A DNA stretch of 64,000 bases. Origin: Pseudomonas sp. A34-9. Its GTDB lineage: Bacteria; Pseudomonadota; Gammaproteobacteria; Pseudomonadales; Pseudomonadaceae. Location of the stretch: the NCBI RefSeq assembly GCF_029543085.1, contig NZ_CP119967.1:1576501-1640500 (forward strand), written 5' to 3'. This document shows, piece after piece, positions 33,745-41,281 of the stretch. The first letter of the stretch is position 1; the number at the start of each line of letters is the position of its first letter. Made by a program: the position numbers and the translations under genes. The notes beneath the pieces were generated by a model that worked only from the letters and a program-made list of their open reading frames with translations, was not told the DNA's origin and searched no databases.

Positions 33745-34812
33745 TTACAGCTTGGCGTCGGCGGCCATCTGCACGTAGGTCGGATCGAAACGCAGCTTGA
33801 GATTGCCGGTGTCGCCGCTGGTCACGCCGTTGGCAAAGGCCATGCCGACCGCGCTGGTGTCTTTCGCGCCTTCGCCGAGCAAGCCGTGCTGGAACGAGAA
33901 CTCGGCGACCTTGCGCATGGTTTCCGGCAGTTGCTTGCTGGTGGCGAAATTCAGCGCTTCGCGCGGCGTGGCGAACAGTCTGGTGGTGTTGAGTTGCGCC
34001 TGGAATCCAGCCAGATCGGTACCCGAGGCCTTGGCCATGTGCTCCAGCGCAGCCTTGCTCGCGGCGTTTTTGGCGTTCATCAGCTCGACCACTTCGAACC
34101 ACGCACCGGTCAGTGCTTTGCCCAGCGCCGGGTTGTCTTTGAGGGTGGCGCTGTTGACCACCATCATGTCCATGATCTCGCCGGGAATCTGGCTGGAGTT
34201 GAACACTTCGGTCACCCCCGGTTTGGCCTTGATGTCCGAGAGCATCGGGTTCCAGGTGGTCACGGCGTTGACTTGCGCGGTGTTGAAGGCAGCGGAGATG
34301 TCGGCGTCGGAAGTGTTGACCACTTTCAGGTCTTTCTCGGTGAGGTCGACCGAGTCCAGCGCGCGGGCCAGCAGGTAGTGCGAGACCGACAGTTCGACCA
34401 GATTGACGTCCATGCCCTTGAGGTCGGCGACTTTCTTGCTGTCGCCCTTGAGGACGATGCCGTCGTTGCCGTTGGAAAAATCGCTGACGATCAGCGCGGT
34501 GCTGTCGACGCCGCCGGCGGCCGGAATGGTCAGTGCATCCATGTTGGTCATGGTGCAGCCGTCGAACTGGCCGGCGGTGTACTGGTTGATCGATTCGACG
34601 TAGTCGTTGAGCTGTACGACGTCGATCTTGATCCCGTACTTCTTCGCCCATTTATCGACAATGCCCTGGCTGCCGGCGTATTCCCATGGCATCCAGCCAG
34701 CGTAAATCGTCCAGCAGACGCTGAAGTGGTCTTTCTCGGCGGCGGGGGATTGCGTGCTGATGAGTGCGGCGAACGCCGCGGCGAGCAGGGCGGGCAAACG
34801 TAGTCGGGTCAT
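33745..34812 (-). CDS. ABC transporter substrate-binding protein (guanidine/urea uptake)
   Basis: 355 residues with a Sec signal peptide 'LPALLAAAFAALISTQSPAA'. The mature part has the SsuA/TauA-like pattern: 'VCWTIYAGWMPWEYAGSQGI', 'GQFDGCTMTNMDALTIPAAG' and 'TEKDLKVVNTSDADISAAFN'. It is the first gene of the operon and is directly behind the guanidine-I riboswitch. Its ribosome-binding site CTGGAG (34821-34826) lies in the sequence complementary to the aptamer hairpin. Usually annotated as a putative urea binding protein; guanidine is more likely here. Confidence 0.9.
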   Translation of the reverse strand: MTRLRLPALLAAAFAALISTQSPAAEKDHFSVCWTIYAGWMPWEYAGSQGIVDKWAKKYGIKIDVVQLNDYVESINQYTAGQFDGCTMTNMDALTIPAAGGVDSTALIVSDFSNGNDGIVLKGDSKKVADLKGMDVNLVELSVSHYLLARALDSVDLTEKDLKVVNTSDADISAAFNTAQVNAVTTWNPMLSDIKAKPGVTEVFNSSQIPGEIMDMMVVNSATLKDNPALGKALTGAWFEVVELMNAKNAASKAALEHMAKASGTDLAGFQAQLNTTRLFATPREALNFATSKQLPETMRKVAEFSFQHGLLGEGAKDTSAVGMAFANGVTSGDTGNLKLRFDPTYVQMAADAKL

Positions 34813-34820
34813 GGTGGATT

Positions 34821-34830
34821 CTCCAGTTGA
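34821..34830 (-). promoter_or_regulatory. SD region complementary to the riboswitch hairpin
   Basis: On the minus strand this reads TCAACTGGAG and includes the Shine-Dalgarno of the binding-protein gene (ATG at 34812). It is perfectly complementary over 10 nt to CTCCAGTTGA at 34907-34916 in the riboswitch. When the aptamer folds, that segment is instead held in the hairpin ACCTC-CAGTT-GAGGT (34904-34918). The two pairings exclude each other. Confidence 0.6.
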
Positions 34831-34870
34831 TCAAGGGCGGACAGGAAGGCAACGCGGCACCGCGAACGGT

Positions 34871-34972
34871 GGCTTGTCTCCCGGGCTTTTGTCCCGCCGT
34901 GTAACCTCAACTGGAGGTCGCCAACTCTCGGACCAGCCACTCGCGATTGCGAGCCGGAACCCTAGTCAGCCA
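34871..34972 (-). promoter_or_regulatory. Guanidine-I (ykkC) riboswitch
   Basis: On the minus strand the sequence contains the diagnostic conserved blocks of this class in order: CTAGGGTTCCG, then a hairpin (CTCGC-AAT-GCGAG), then CTGGTCCGAGAG, a variable hairpin, and finally ACACGGCGGGACAAAAGCCC followed by GGGAGA. It binds free guanidine. Its position directly before the binding-protein gene and the makeup of the operon agree fully with guanidine-induced expression. Control is probably at translation, as no terminator with a T run was seen between aptamer and gene. Confidence 0.93.
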
Positions 34973-35025
34973 TTGCAAATTGTGGTGCCGCGAACCTGTG
35001 ATGACTCCTGCACGGGTTTGCTAAA

Positions 35026-35041
35026 GCGAGAGGCGTGCCAA
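35026..35041 (-). promoter_or_regulatory. Sigma-54-type promoter candidate for the guanidine operon
   Basis: On the minus strand TTGGCACG-CCTC-TCGCT has the required GG-N10-GC spacing and differs from the consensus (TGGCACG-N4-TTGCW) at one -12 position. It lies about 54 bp before the riboswitch. Nitrogen-limitation control through NtrC would make sense, but no clear NtrC site was found. Confidence 0.45.
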
Positions 35042-35276
35042 GTTGCGTCAGGCGCTCTGGCACGGGGTTGCGGGTAGGCGCGGGAGGATTACAAGTCTGG
35101 TTCGGCGCGTTGTGTTGGTGCGCGCCTGCACCGTCATGCAGCGTGATTGCCGCTGATCTGATGGTTTTGCGGTGTCGGCACTCGGGATGGCTTTGCCAGT
35201 CAAAACAGATGTCAGCCGGTCTGTGCCGACTGCTGTCGCAGGTCTTTCAGGAGGCCGCCATGCTTATTCATAAAAG

Positions 35277-35522
35277 TTGCGAAGAGTGCTGCTGGGAGCG
35301 GTGCTCGGTTTCGGTCTGTCCGGTTGTTACTACTACGGCGGTGCCTACGATGCGTATCCCGCCACCTACTACGCTCCCGGTTATTACTCGCCCTATTACT
35401 ACGGCGGTTACTACGGTCCGCGTTATTACGGTGGTGCACGTTACTACTACGGTGGCTACGGCTATCGGGGCGGTTACGGACGGGGTTATCACGGCGGCGG
35501 ATATCACGGTGGCCACCATTAA
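35277..35522 (+). CDS. Tyr/Gly-rich putative lipoprotein (start disrupted?)
   Basis: The frame encodes about 81 residues, with a short lipoprotein signal 'LLGAVLGFGLSGC' and a mature part almost wholly of Tyr, Gly, Arg and His ('YYYGGYYGPRYYGGARYYYG'). The only in-frame start is TTG 35277, which lacks a ribosome-binding site. A strong CAGGAGG with ATG lies at 35260, but two bases out of frame. One extra A in the AAAA run at 35272-35275 would join them and give a normal basic signal peptide. So this is a frameshift, a sequence error, or slippage. It resembles the next gene at 35703. Function unknown. Confidence 0.55.
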   Translation: MRRVLLGAVLGFGLSGCYYYGGAYDAYPATYYAPGYYSPYYYGGYYGPRYYGGARYYYGGYGYRGGYGRGYHGGGYHGGHH

Positions 35523-35702
35523 TCAGCGGCTGAATGACAGCGTTTCGCGGATGAACAAGGTTTCATAAATCACTTGTTTCAACTTGTTGCAGGATCGCAC
35601 CAGATGCCGAAAACGCTGTCTGATTTTTCGTCAGTCACCGATTAAATGACTGATGCCTGCCAGCGTCGCTGGTGTGGCCAGCCCGCGGTCCAGGAGGCCG
35701 CC

Positions 35703-36110
35703 ATGTATAGACGAATTCTTCTGCTTGCTGCGTTGATGTTCTCCGTTGCCGGTTGCGTCCCTTACTCTTACGCGGACTCGTATTACAGCTCAGAGGTCTA
35801 TACGTCACCCGCACCGGCCTACTACAACACGGGCGGCACGTATTACAACGGTGGCAGCACCTATTACGCGCAGCCACGCTACTACCAGCCAGCCCCGCGG
35901 TACTACCAGCAACCGCGCTATTACCAACCGGCGCCACGTTACTATCAACCGGCCCCGCGTTATTACGAAAGCCGTCGCTGGCACGACAATGATCGCGGAC
36001 GCTGGGATGGCCACCGTCGCGGCGGTTGGGATAACGATCACCGCGGTCGTGGCAACTACGACCGACACAGTGGACGCGGCGACCACAACGGACGTGGCAA
36101 TCGTTGGTAA
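35703..36110 (+). CDS. Tyr-rich putative lipoprotein
   Basis: 135 residues. The lipobox 'LMFSVAGC' (cleavage before Cys) follows 'MYRRILLLAA'. The mature part is a low-complexity array of 'PAPRYYQ' and 'QPRYYQP' units (about residues 55-90), then a charged 'RGRWDGHRRGGWDNDHRGRG' tail. CAGGAGGCCGCC precedes the ATG, the same leader as the preceding copy, so the pair arose by duplication or shares regulation. Probably surface- or envelope-associated; no enzymatic motif. Confidence 0.7.
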   Translation: MYRRILLLAALMFSVAGCVPYSYADSYYSSEVYTSPAPAYYNTGGTYYNGGSTYYAQPRYYQPAPRYYQQPRYYQPAPRYYQPAPRYYESRRWHDNDRGRWDGHRRGGWDNDHRGRGNYDRHSGRGDHNGRGNRW

Positions 36111-36123
36111 TCACCCGCAAATG

Positions 36124-36152
36124 AAAAGCGGCGCTTAAAGCGCCGCTTTTTT
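36124..36152. terminator. Bidirectional terminator
   Basis: AAAAGCGGCGCTT-AAA-GCGCCGCTTTTTTT between the lipoprotein gene and the convergent hydratase-family gene. Confidence 0.9.
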
Positions 36153-36177
36153 TATACCCGGATTTTGTCCGAGACAC

Positions 36178-37290
36178 TTAATACTGCGTCAGATCCGCCA
36201 ATGGATGGCGCCCCTCCCAGACCTTGTGAAAATGCGCCTCGACCACCGCTTCCGGCACGCTACTGACGTCCGGCCAATGCCAGTGCGGCTTCTGATCTTT
36301 ATCGATCAACCGTGCCCGAACCCCTTCGCTGAACTCCGGATGCCGGCAGCAATTGAGGCTCAGGGTGTATTCCATCTGGAAGACTTCCGCCAACGACATA
36401 TGGCGCGCGCGGATGATCTGTTCCCAAACCAGATGCGCGGTCAGCGGTGAGCCTTCGCTCATGGTTTTCGCCGCGCGGGCGATCAGCGGATCGCTGCTGT
36501 CGCGTTGCAGGCTGATGGCTTTCCAGGCGCAGGCCACGTCGCTGACGTCGAGCAGTTCATCGATCTGCTGTCGACGCGGCAGCCACTGCGCCTCGGGCAG
36601 CTGCGCCACGGCTTCCTGCTGCAGGGCCTTGAGCAGACTGTTGAGTTGCATGGCGGTCTGTTCCTGCCAATTGAGCTGCAGCAAGCCTTCGATCAGTTGC
36701 GGCTGTTGTTCGTCGAGCAGGAAGCGGTCAGCCAGATCCAGATCGATTGCATCACGGCCGTTCATGTGCGCACCGGTCAGGCCGAGGAATAATCCGAGCT
36801 TGCCCGGCAGCCGCGCAAGAAACCAACTGGCGCCGACGTCCGGATACAGCCCAATGGTGATTTCCGGCATCGCCAGGCGGCTGCTCGGTGTGACGATCCG
36901 CGTGCTCGCGCCTTGCAGCAAACCCATGCCGCCGCCGAGTACATAACCATGGCCCCAGCAGATCAACGGTTTCGGATAGGTGTGCAGGCTGTAATCCAGG
37001 CGATATTCCGCGCTGAAAAACTGCGCGGCCAGCGGCGGTACTTCGCCGGGGTGGGCGCGACAGGCCTCGACCAGACTGCGCACCTCGCCACCGGCGCAGA
37101 AGGCCTTGGCGCCGTTGCCGCGCAGCAGCACGCAGACGATTTGCGGATCCTTGGCCCAGGCGTTCAATTTGTCGCCAAGGGCGTTGATCATCGGCAGGGA
37201 CAGCGCGTTCAGCGATTTTTCAGCATCCAGGCTGGCGATACCGATGCGGGCGCCGTCGGTGCCGGTGAGTTCTTCGAAGTGCAGATTCAT
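36178..37290 (-). CDS. Enoyl-CoA hydratase/isomerase family protein (3-hydroxyisobutyryl-CoA hydrolase-like)
   Basis: 370 residues, longer than a plain crotonase, which fits the ECH_2 subgroup that includes 3-hydroxyisobutyryl-CoA hydrolase. Crotonase signatures are 'LLRGNGAKAFCAGGEVRSLV' (oxyanion hole), 'GHGYVLGGGMGLLQGASTRI' and 'AMPEITIGLYPDVGASWFLA'. The C-terminal 'EFSEGVRARLIDKDQKPHW' is typical of the hydrolase group. A role in valine or short-chain acyl-CoA breakdown is likely but not certain. It is divergent from ung, with a perfect palindrome 23 bp upstream of its start. Confidence 0.85.
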   Translation of the reverse strand: MNLHFEELTGTDGARIGIASLDAEKSLNALSLPMINALGDKLNAWAKDPQIVCVLLRGNGAKAFCAGGEVRSLVEACRAHPGEVPPLAAQFFSAEYRLDYSLHTYPKPLICWGHGYVLGGGMGLLQGASTRIVTPSSRLAMPEITIGLYPDVGASWFLARLPGKLGLFLGLTGAHMNGRDAIDLDLADRFLLDEQQPQLIEGLLQLNWQEQTAMQLNSLLKALQQEAVAQLPEAQWLPRRQQIDELLDVSDVACAWKAISLQRDSSDPLIARAAKTMSEGSPLTAHLVWEQIIRARHMSLAEVFQMEYTLSLNCCRHPEFSEGVRARLIDKDQKPHWHWPDVSSVPEAVVEAHFHKVWEGRHPLADLTQY

Positions 37291-37312
37291 CGTGACCTCG
37301 ATCGGGAATTTG

Positions 37313-37331
37313 AACGATCAGTATGATCGTT
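37313..37331. promoter_or_regulatory. Operator-like palindrome before the hydratase-family gene
   Basis: AACGATCA-GTA-TGATCGTT, an 8+3+8 perfect dyad between the divergent hydratase-family gene (start 37290) and ung (start 37423). Symmetry and position favour a TetR-family acyl-CoA regulator; no regulator gene is adjacent. Confidence 0.5.
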
Positions 37332-37422
37332 GTGTGGGAAAGTGCCGGATCTGCGTCAGATCAATTGACAAGCGTGGTCGGCTTTCCTAGGGTTCGCCCC
37401 ATTGTTTTTGCCGGGTATGACC

Positions 37423-38118
37423 ATGACTGCTGACGACCGTATCAAACTCGAACCGAGCTGGAAGGAGGCACTGCGTGCTGAGTTCGACCAGCCTTACATG
37501 GCAGAGTTGCGCCAGTTTCTGCAGCAGGAGCGGGCGGCCGGCAAGGAAATCTATCCGCCGGGGCCGATGATTTTCAATGCCTTGAACTCGACGCCGCTGG
37601 ATAAAGTGAAGGTGGTTATCCTCGGTCAGGACCCGTATCACGGCCCGGGCCAGGCCCACGGCTTGTGCTTCTCGGTGCAACCGGGCGTGCCGGCACCGCC
37701 GTCGCTGGTCAACATCTATAAAGAGTTGAAGCGCGATCTCAACATCGACATTCCCAATCACGGCTACTTGCAGAGTTGGGCCGATCAGGGTGTGTTGATG
37801 ATCAACACGACCATGACCGTCGAGCGCGCCAACGCCAATGCGCACAAGGACAAGGGCTGGCAGTTTTTTACTGATCGGATCATTGAACTGGTCAGCGAGC
37901 GCCAGCCGCATCTGGTGTTCATGCTCTGGGGCGCGCATGCGCAGAGCAAGCAGAAGCTGATCGACGCGACCAAGCATCTGGTGCTGACGTCGGTGCATCC
38001 GTCGCCGTTGTCGGCTTATCGCGGTTTTTTGGGTTGCGGGCATTTCAGCCGCACCAACAAGTTTCTTGAGCAGAATGGCGAAACGCCGATCGAGTGGCGT
38101 CTGCCGCCCATCGCCTAA
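37423..38118 (+). CDS. ung: Uracil-DNA glycosylase
   Basis: 231 residues, the family length. The catalytic '[20 protein letters not shown]' (Asp of QDPYH), '[20 protein letters not shown]', '[10 protein letters not shown]' and the DNA-intercalating '[20 protein letters not shown]' are intact. It removes uracil from DNA in base excision repair. The ATG at 37423 ([13 protein letters not shown]) is chosen by family convention over 37417, two codons earlier. Confidence 0.95.
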   Translation: MTADDRIKLEPSWKEALRAEFDQPYMAELRQFLQQERAAGKEIYPPGPMIFNALNSTPLDKVKVVILGQDPYHGPGQAHGLCFSVQPGVPAPPSLVNIYKELKRDLNIDIPNHGYLQSWADQGVLMINTTMTVERANANAHKDKGWQFFTDRIIELVSERQPHLVFMLWGAHAQSKQKLIDATKHLVLTSVHPSPLSAYRGFLGCGHFSRTNKFLEQNGETPIEWRLPPIA

Positions 38119-38120
38119 TC

Positions 38121-38210
38121 TCGTTCCCACGCTCTGCGTGGGAATGCCTCAACGGACGCTCCGCGTTCGGCTCTAAAACGGGCGCATTCCCACGCAGAGC
38201 GTGGGAACGA
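38121..38210. repeat. Palindromic repeat (family D)
   Basis: 'TCGTTCCCACGCTCTGCGTG' with GGAATG, a spacer with its own small palindrome, and the inverted copy 'GCATTCCCACGCAGAGCGTG'. It separates the convergent ung and AbrB-family genes. It is the only copy of this family in the window. Confidence 0.85.
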
Positions 38211-38223
38211 TCAGCTTCCAGAC

Positions 38224-39258
38224 TTACTCGGGATGACGGTTCCAGTACTTGAACAACGGCTCCGCCAGAAACAGCACAAACAACAGCCGCATCACCTGCA
38301 TCGCCGTCACCAGCGGCACCGATAATTGCAGGGTTTCCGCCGTCAGACTCATCTCGGCAATCCCGCCAGGCATCATGCCCAGCGTCAGCGAACGCAGATC
38401 CAGATGGGTCAAAGCACTCAAGCCCAATGCCGCCAGTGTCGCGATCAACATGGTCAGCGCCGTGCCGATCAACGTCCGTCCCATGAATGAAGGCGCACGG
38501 CGGAAAAACTGCCGGTTGAAGTGACAACCCAAACCACTGCCAATCAACCACTGGCCAATCTGACTGCCGCCATTGGGCAAACCAATGTGCAGATCCCAGC
38601 CAATACTCACCGCCGCACTCACCAGCAACGGCCCGAACAACCACGGATTGGGTTGACGCAAACGCTGCCAGAGCCACGCGAGCAATCCGCCCGCCGGAAA
38701 CAGAATCGCCAGCCAGCGCCAATCGACACTGCCCGCATGAGCAATCGGGGTGCCATCGCCGAGCAAATACTTGAACGCCGCCGGCACACACAGCACCACC
38801 ACCAGCACTCGCAGACTTTGCCCCGCTGCAACGTGGCTGAGCATCGCGCCGTTACGCGCGCCGAGGTTGACCATCTCCCCGGAACCGCCGGGCATGCTCG
38901 AGAAAAACGCCGTGGCGCGATCCTCACCAGTGCGGCGCATCAACCACACGCCGACTACCGCCGAAACGCTGGTGACCAGCGCGCCGAAGAAGATCAACCC
39001 GAAATGACTGAGCACCTGCTCCATCACCACCGGGGTGAAGTGCAGGCCAATGCCGATGCCGACGATCCACTGGCCGCACTTGCGGCCGCCAGGGATTTCC
39101 GTGAGTTGCCATGGGGTCAGGCAGCGCACGAGGATGATCGCCAGCAACGAGCCGACCATCCACGGCAGTGGCCAGCCGATCTGGCTGGCGAGGTAACCGC
39201 CAAGCAGACCGACCAGCGGGGTTCCCCACCAGGATTTCAGTGAGGCGCGATCAAACAT
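38224..39258 (-). CDS. AbrB-family membrane protein
   Basis: 344 residues with about 10 hydrophobic helices. Two halves each contain a conserved glycine-rich segment: 'FFSSMPGGSGEMVNLG' and 'LGMMPGGIAEMSLTAE'. This duplicated 'MPGG..EM' motif defines the AbrB membrane family (PF05145), thought to be transporters or regulators. Its start overlaps the tctA stop by 8 bp, so it is the last gene of the tct operon. Confidence 0.85.
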   Translation of the reverse strand: MFDRASLKSWWGTPLVGLLGGYLASQIGWPLPWMVGSLLAIILVRCLTPWQLTEIPGGRKCGQWIVGIGIGLHFTPVVMEQVLSHFGLIFFGALVTSVSAVVGVWLMRRTGEDRATAFFSSMPGGSGEMVNLGARNGAMLSHVAAGQSLRVLVVVLCVPAAFKYLLGDGTPIAHAGSVDWRWLAILFPAGGLLAWLWQRLRQPNPWLFGPLLVSAAVSIGWDLHIGLPNGGSQIGQWLIGSGLGCHFNRQFFRRAPSFMGRTLIGTALTMLIATLAALGLSALTHLDLRSLTLGMMPGGIAEMSLTAETLQLSVPLVTAMQVMRLLFVLFLAEPLFKYWNRHPE

Positions 39259-40765
39259 CAGCGATGGCGCGACGCGCAACCGAACGTTTGCGCCAGATGC
39301 GCAGCAGCGGCATCAGCAGCATGATCGCAGTCAGCACCCAGACACCGAAGGTGATCGGGCTCGACCAGAGGATCTCCAGCGCACCGTTGGAAATCGACAG
39401 CGCACGACGCAGGTTCTGCTCCATCAAACCACCGAGGATGAAGCCCAGCAGCACTGGCGACAACGGGAAATCGAGCTTGCGCAGGATGTAACCGAAGATG
39501 CCAATGCCGACCATCAGGAACAGATCGAACGTGGTGGCGTGCACCGCGTAGACGCCGATCCCGGTAATGATCGCAATCACCGGCACCAGTGCCCAGTTCG
39601 GCACGGCGAGGATGCGCGTGAAGATGCGGATCATCGGGATGTTGAGGATCACCAGCATGATGTTGGCGATGAACAACGAGGCGATCAGGCCCCAGACGAT
39701 GTCCGGTTGTTGCTGGAACAGCAGCGGGCCCGGGGTGATGTTGTACAGCGACAGGGCGCCGATCATCACCGCCGTGGTGCCCGAACCTGGCACGCCGAGT
39801 GTCAGCATCGGTACCAGTGCGCCACAGGCCGAAGCACCGATGGCAGTTTCCGGCGCGGCAAGGCCACGGGCGTCACCTTCACCGAATTTGCCGCTGGCAC
39901 CGGCGAGGCGTTTTTCGGTCATGTAAGCCACGGCGCTGGCCAGCGTTGCGCCGGCACCCGGCAACACGCCCATGATGAAACCGAGCAGGCCGCAACGAAT
40001 GTTCACCACGAACACCGACGAGGCTTCCTTGAAGTTGAACATCATCCGGCCGGTGGCTTTCACCGCTTCCTGGCCGCGATGGGTTTTCTCCAGCAGCAAC
40101 AGAATCTCGCTGACCGAGAACAGGCCCAGCACCAGCACGACAAACTGGATGCCGTCGGTCAGATGAATGTTGTCGCCGGTAAAACGGTACACGCCGCTGT
40201 TGGCATCGATGCCGACGCTCGACAGGAACAGGCCGATCAACGCGGCGATAAACGTCTTCAATGGTCGATCACCGGCCATGCCGCCGAGGCAGACAATCGC
40301 GAACACCATCAACACGAAGTATTCCGCCGGGCCAAAAGCAATCGCCCATTTCGCCAGCAGCGGGGCGAACAGCACCATGCCGCAGGTGGCGATAAACGCA
40401 CCGATAAACGAACTCCACGCCGACAGCGACAGCGCCACACCGGCGAGGCCTTTTCGGGCCATCGGGTAACCGTCGAGGGTGGTCATCACGGTCGACGCTT
40501 CGCCCGGGATGTTCAGCAGAATCGAGCTGATCCGCCCGCCGTATTCACAGCCCAGATACACCGCTGCCAGCAGAATCAGTGCCGACTCCGGCGGCAAGCC
40601 AAGGGCAAACGCAATCGGGATCAGCAAGGCCACGCCGTTGATCGGGCCGAGGCCCGGCAGCAAGCCGACGACAGTCCCGATCAGTGTGCCGGTCAGGGCC
40701 GTGACCAGGTTGTACGGGCTCAGCGCGACGCCGAAGCCTTGACCCAAATAACCGAGGGTATCCAT
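39251..40765 (-). CDS. tctA: Tripartite tricarboxylate transporter large membrane subunit TctA
   Basis: 504 residues with 10-12 membrane helices. The conserved 'TALTGTLIGTVVGLLPGLGP', 'GYPMARKGLAGVALS', 'VLPGAGATLASAVAYMTEKR' and 'LVPMLTLGVPGSGTTAVMIG' are typical of TctA. It forms the channel for citrate or related tricarboxylates with TctB and the periplasmic TctC. The start at 40765 is favoured because 'MDTLGYLGQGF' is the family N-terminus. TctB lies 1 bp upstream. Confidence 0.93.
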   Translation of the reverse strand: MDTLGYLGQGFGVALSPYNLVTALTGTLIGTVVGLLPGLGPINGVALLIPIAFALGLPPESALILLAAVYLGCEYGGRISSILLNIPGEASTVMTTLDGYPMARKGLAGVALSLSAWSSFIGAFIATCGMVLFAPLLAKWAIAFGPAEYFVLMVFAIVCLGGMAGDRPLKTFIAALIGLFLSSVGIDANSGVYRFTGDNIHLTDGIQFVVLVLGLFSVSEILLLLEKTHRGQEAVKATGRMMFNFKEASSVFVVNIRCGLLGFIMGVLPGAGATLASAVAYMTEKRLAGASGKFGEGDARGLAAPETAIGASACGALVPMLTLGVPGSGTTAVMIGALSLYNITPGPLLFQQQPDIVWGLIASLFIANIMLVILNIPMIRIFTRILAVPNWALVPVIAIITGIGVYAVHATTFDLFLMVGIGIFGYILRKLDFPLSPVLLGFILGGLMEQNLRRALSISNGALEILWSSPITFGVWVLTAIMLLMPLLRIWRKRSVARRAIADV

Positions 40766-40766
40766 A

Positions 40767-41225
40767 TCAGTTCTCCAGCACGTCGAGCAGGCCAAGGGGC
40801 AGCGGAACGTCCATCACACGGTCGAACAGCAGGTACAGACCGATGGCCATCAGCGTGGTCACCACCACGCTCGGTAACCAGCGACCGCCATACAGGCGCG
40901 CCATCGGAATGCCGATGAGGATGCTGCTGAGGATGAAACCCAGCGGTTCGAACAGACCGGCGAATACCAGCAACAGCGCCACGCAGATGGCAATCTTGGT
41001 CAGGGTTTCGCGGTCCAGTGGCGGCTCGTCCTCACTGTGTTTGATCGGCGCCGGGCGAAACACCATGTACAGCAGCGCCGCGCTCATCAGGCCGAGCATC
41101 AGCAACGGGAAGGCGCGCGGGCCCACCGGTTCGTAGGAAAAGGCCGCTTGGTACGGCCACGCCATCAGTGCCAGGCCGACACAGACCAGCAACAACACCG
41201 AGGCGAAAATGCGTTGAATAAGCAT
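40767..41225 (-). CDS. tctB: Tripartite tricarboxylate transporter small membrane subunit TctB
   Basis: 152 residues, four hydrophobic helices. 'PVGPRAFPLLMLGLMSAALL' and 'GFILSSILIGIPMARLYGGR' are the family segments. The start at 41225 follows GGAGC; an upstream frame adds nothing recognisable. Its stop abuts the tctA start. It is the small accessory membrane subunit. Confidence 0.9.
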   Translation of the reverse strand: MLIQRIFASVLLLVCVGLALMAWPYQAAFSYEPVGPRAFPLLMLGLMSAALLYMVFRPAPIKHSEDEPPLDRETLTKIAICVALLLVFAGLFEPLGFILSSILIGIPMARLYGGRWLPSVVVTTLMAIGLYLLFDRVMDVPLPLGLLDVLEN

Positions 41226-41281
41226 GGGAGCTCCTGTGCCGCGTCCCCGCAACCGGGAACGCAGCCGCTAGACAGAGGCGA

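Noticed and set aside
32126..34651. A very long minus-strand frame covering the whole ABC operon
   Set aside because: Only its first part (32126-32914) is the real ATPase. The remainder is an Arg/Gln-rich shadow of the permease and binding-protein genes in another frame, as expected in high-GC DNA.
35092..35108. A plus-strand TGGCACGGGGTTGC near 35070-35090 as a sigma-54 promoter for the lipoprotein gene
   Set aside because: The GG to GC spacing is 9, not the strict 10. The minus-strand candidate at 35026-35041 fits better.
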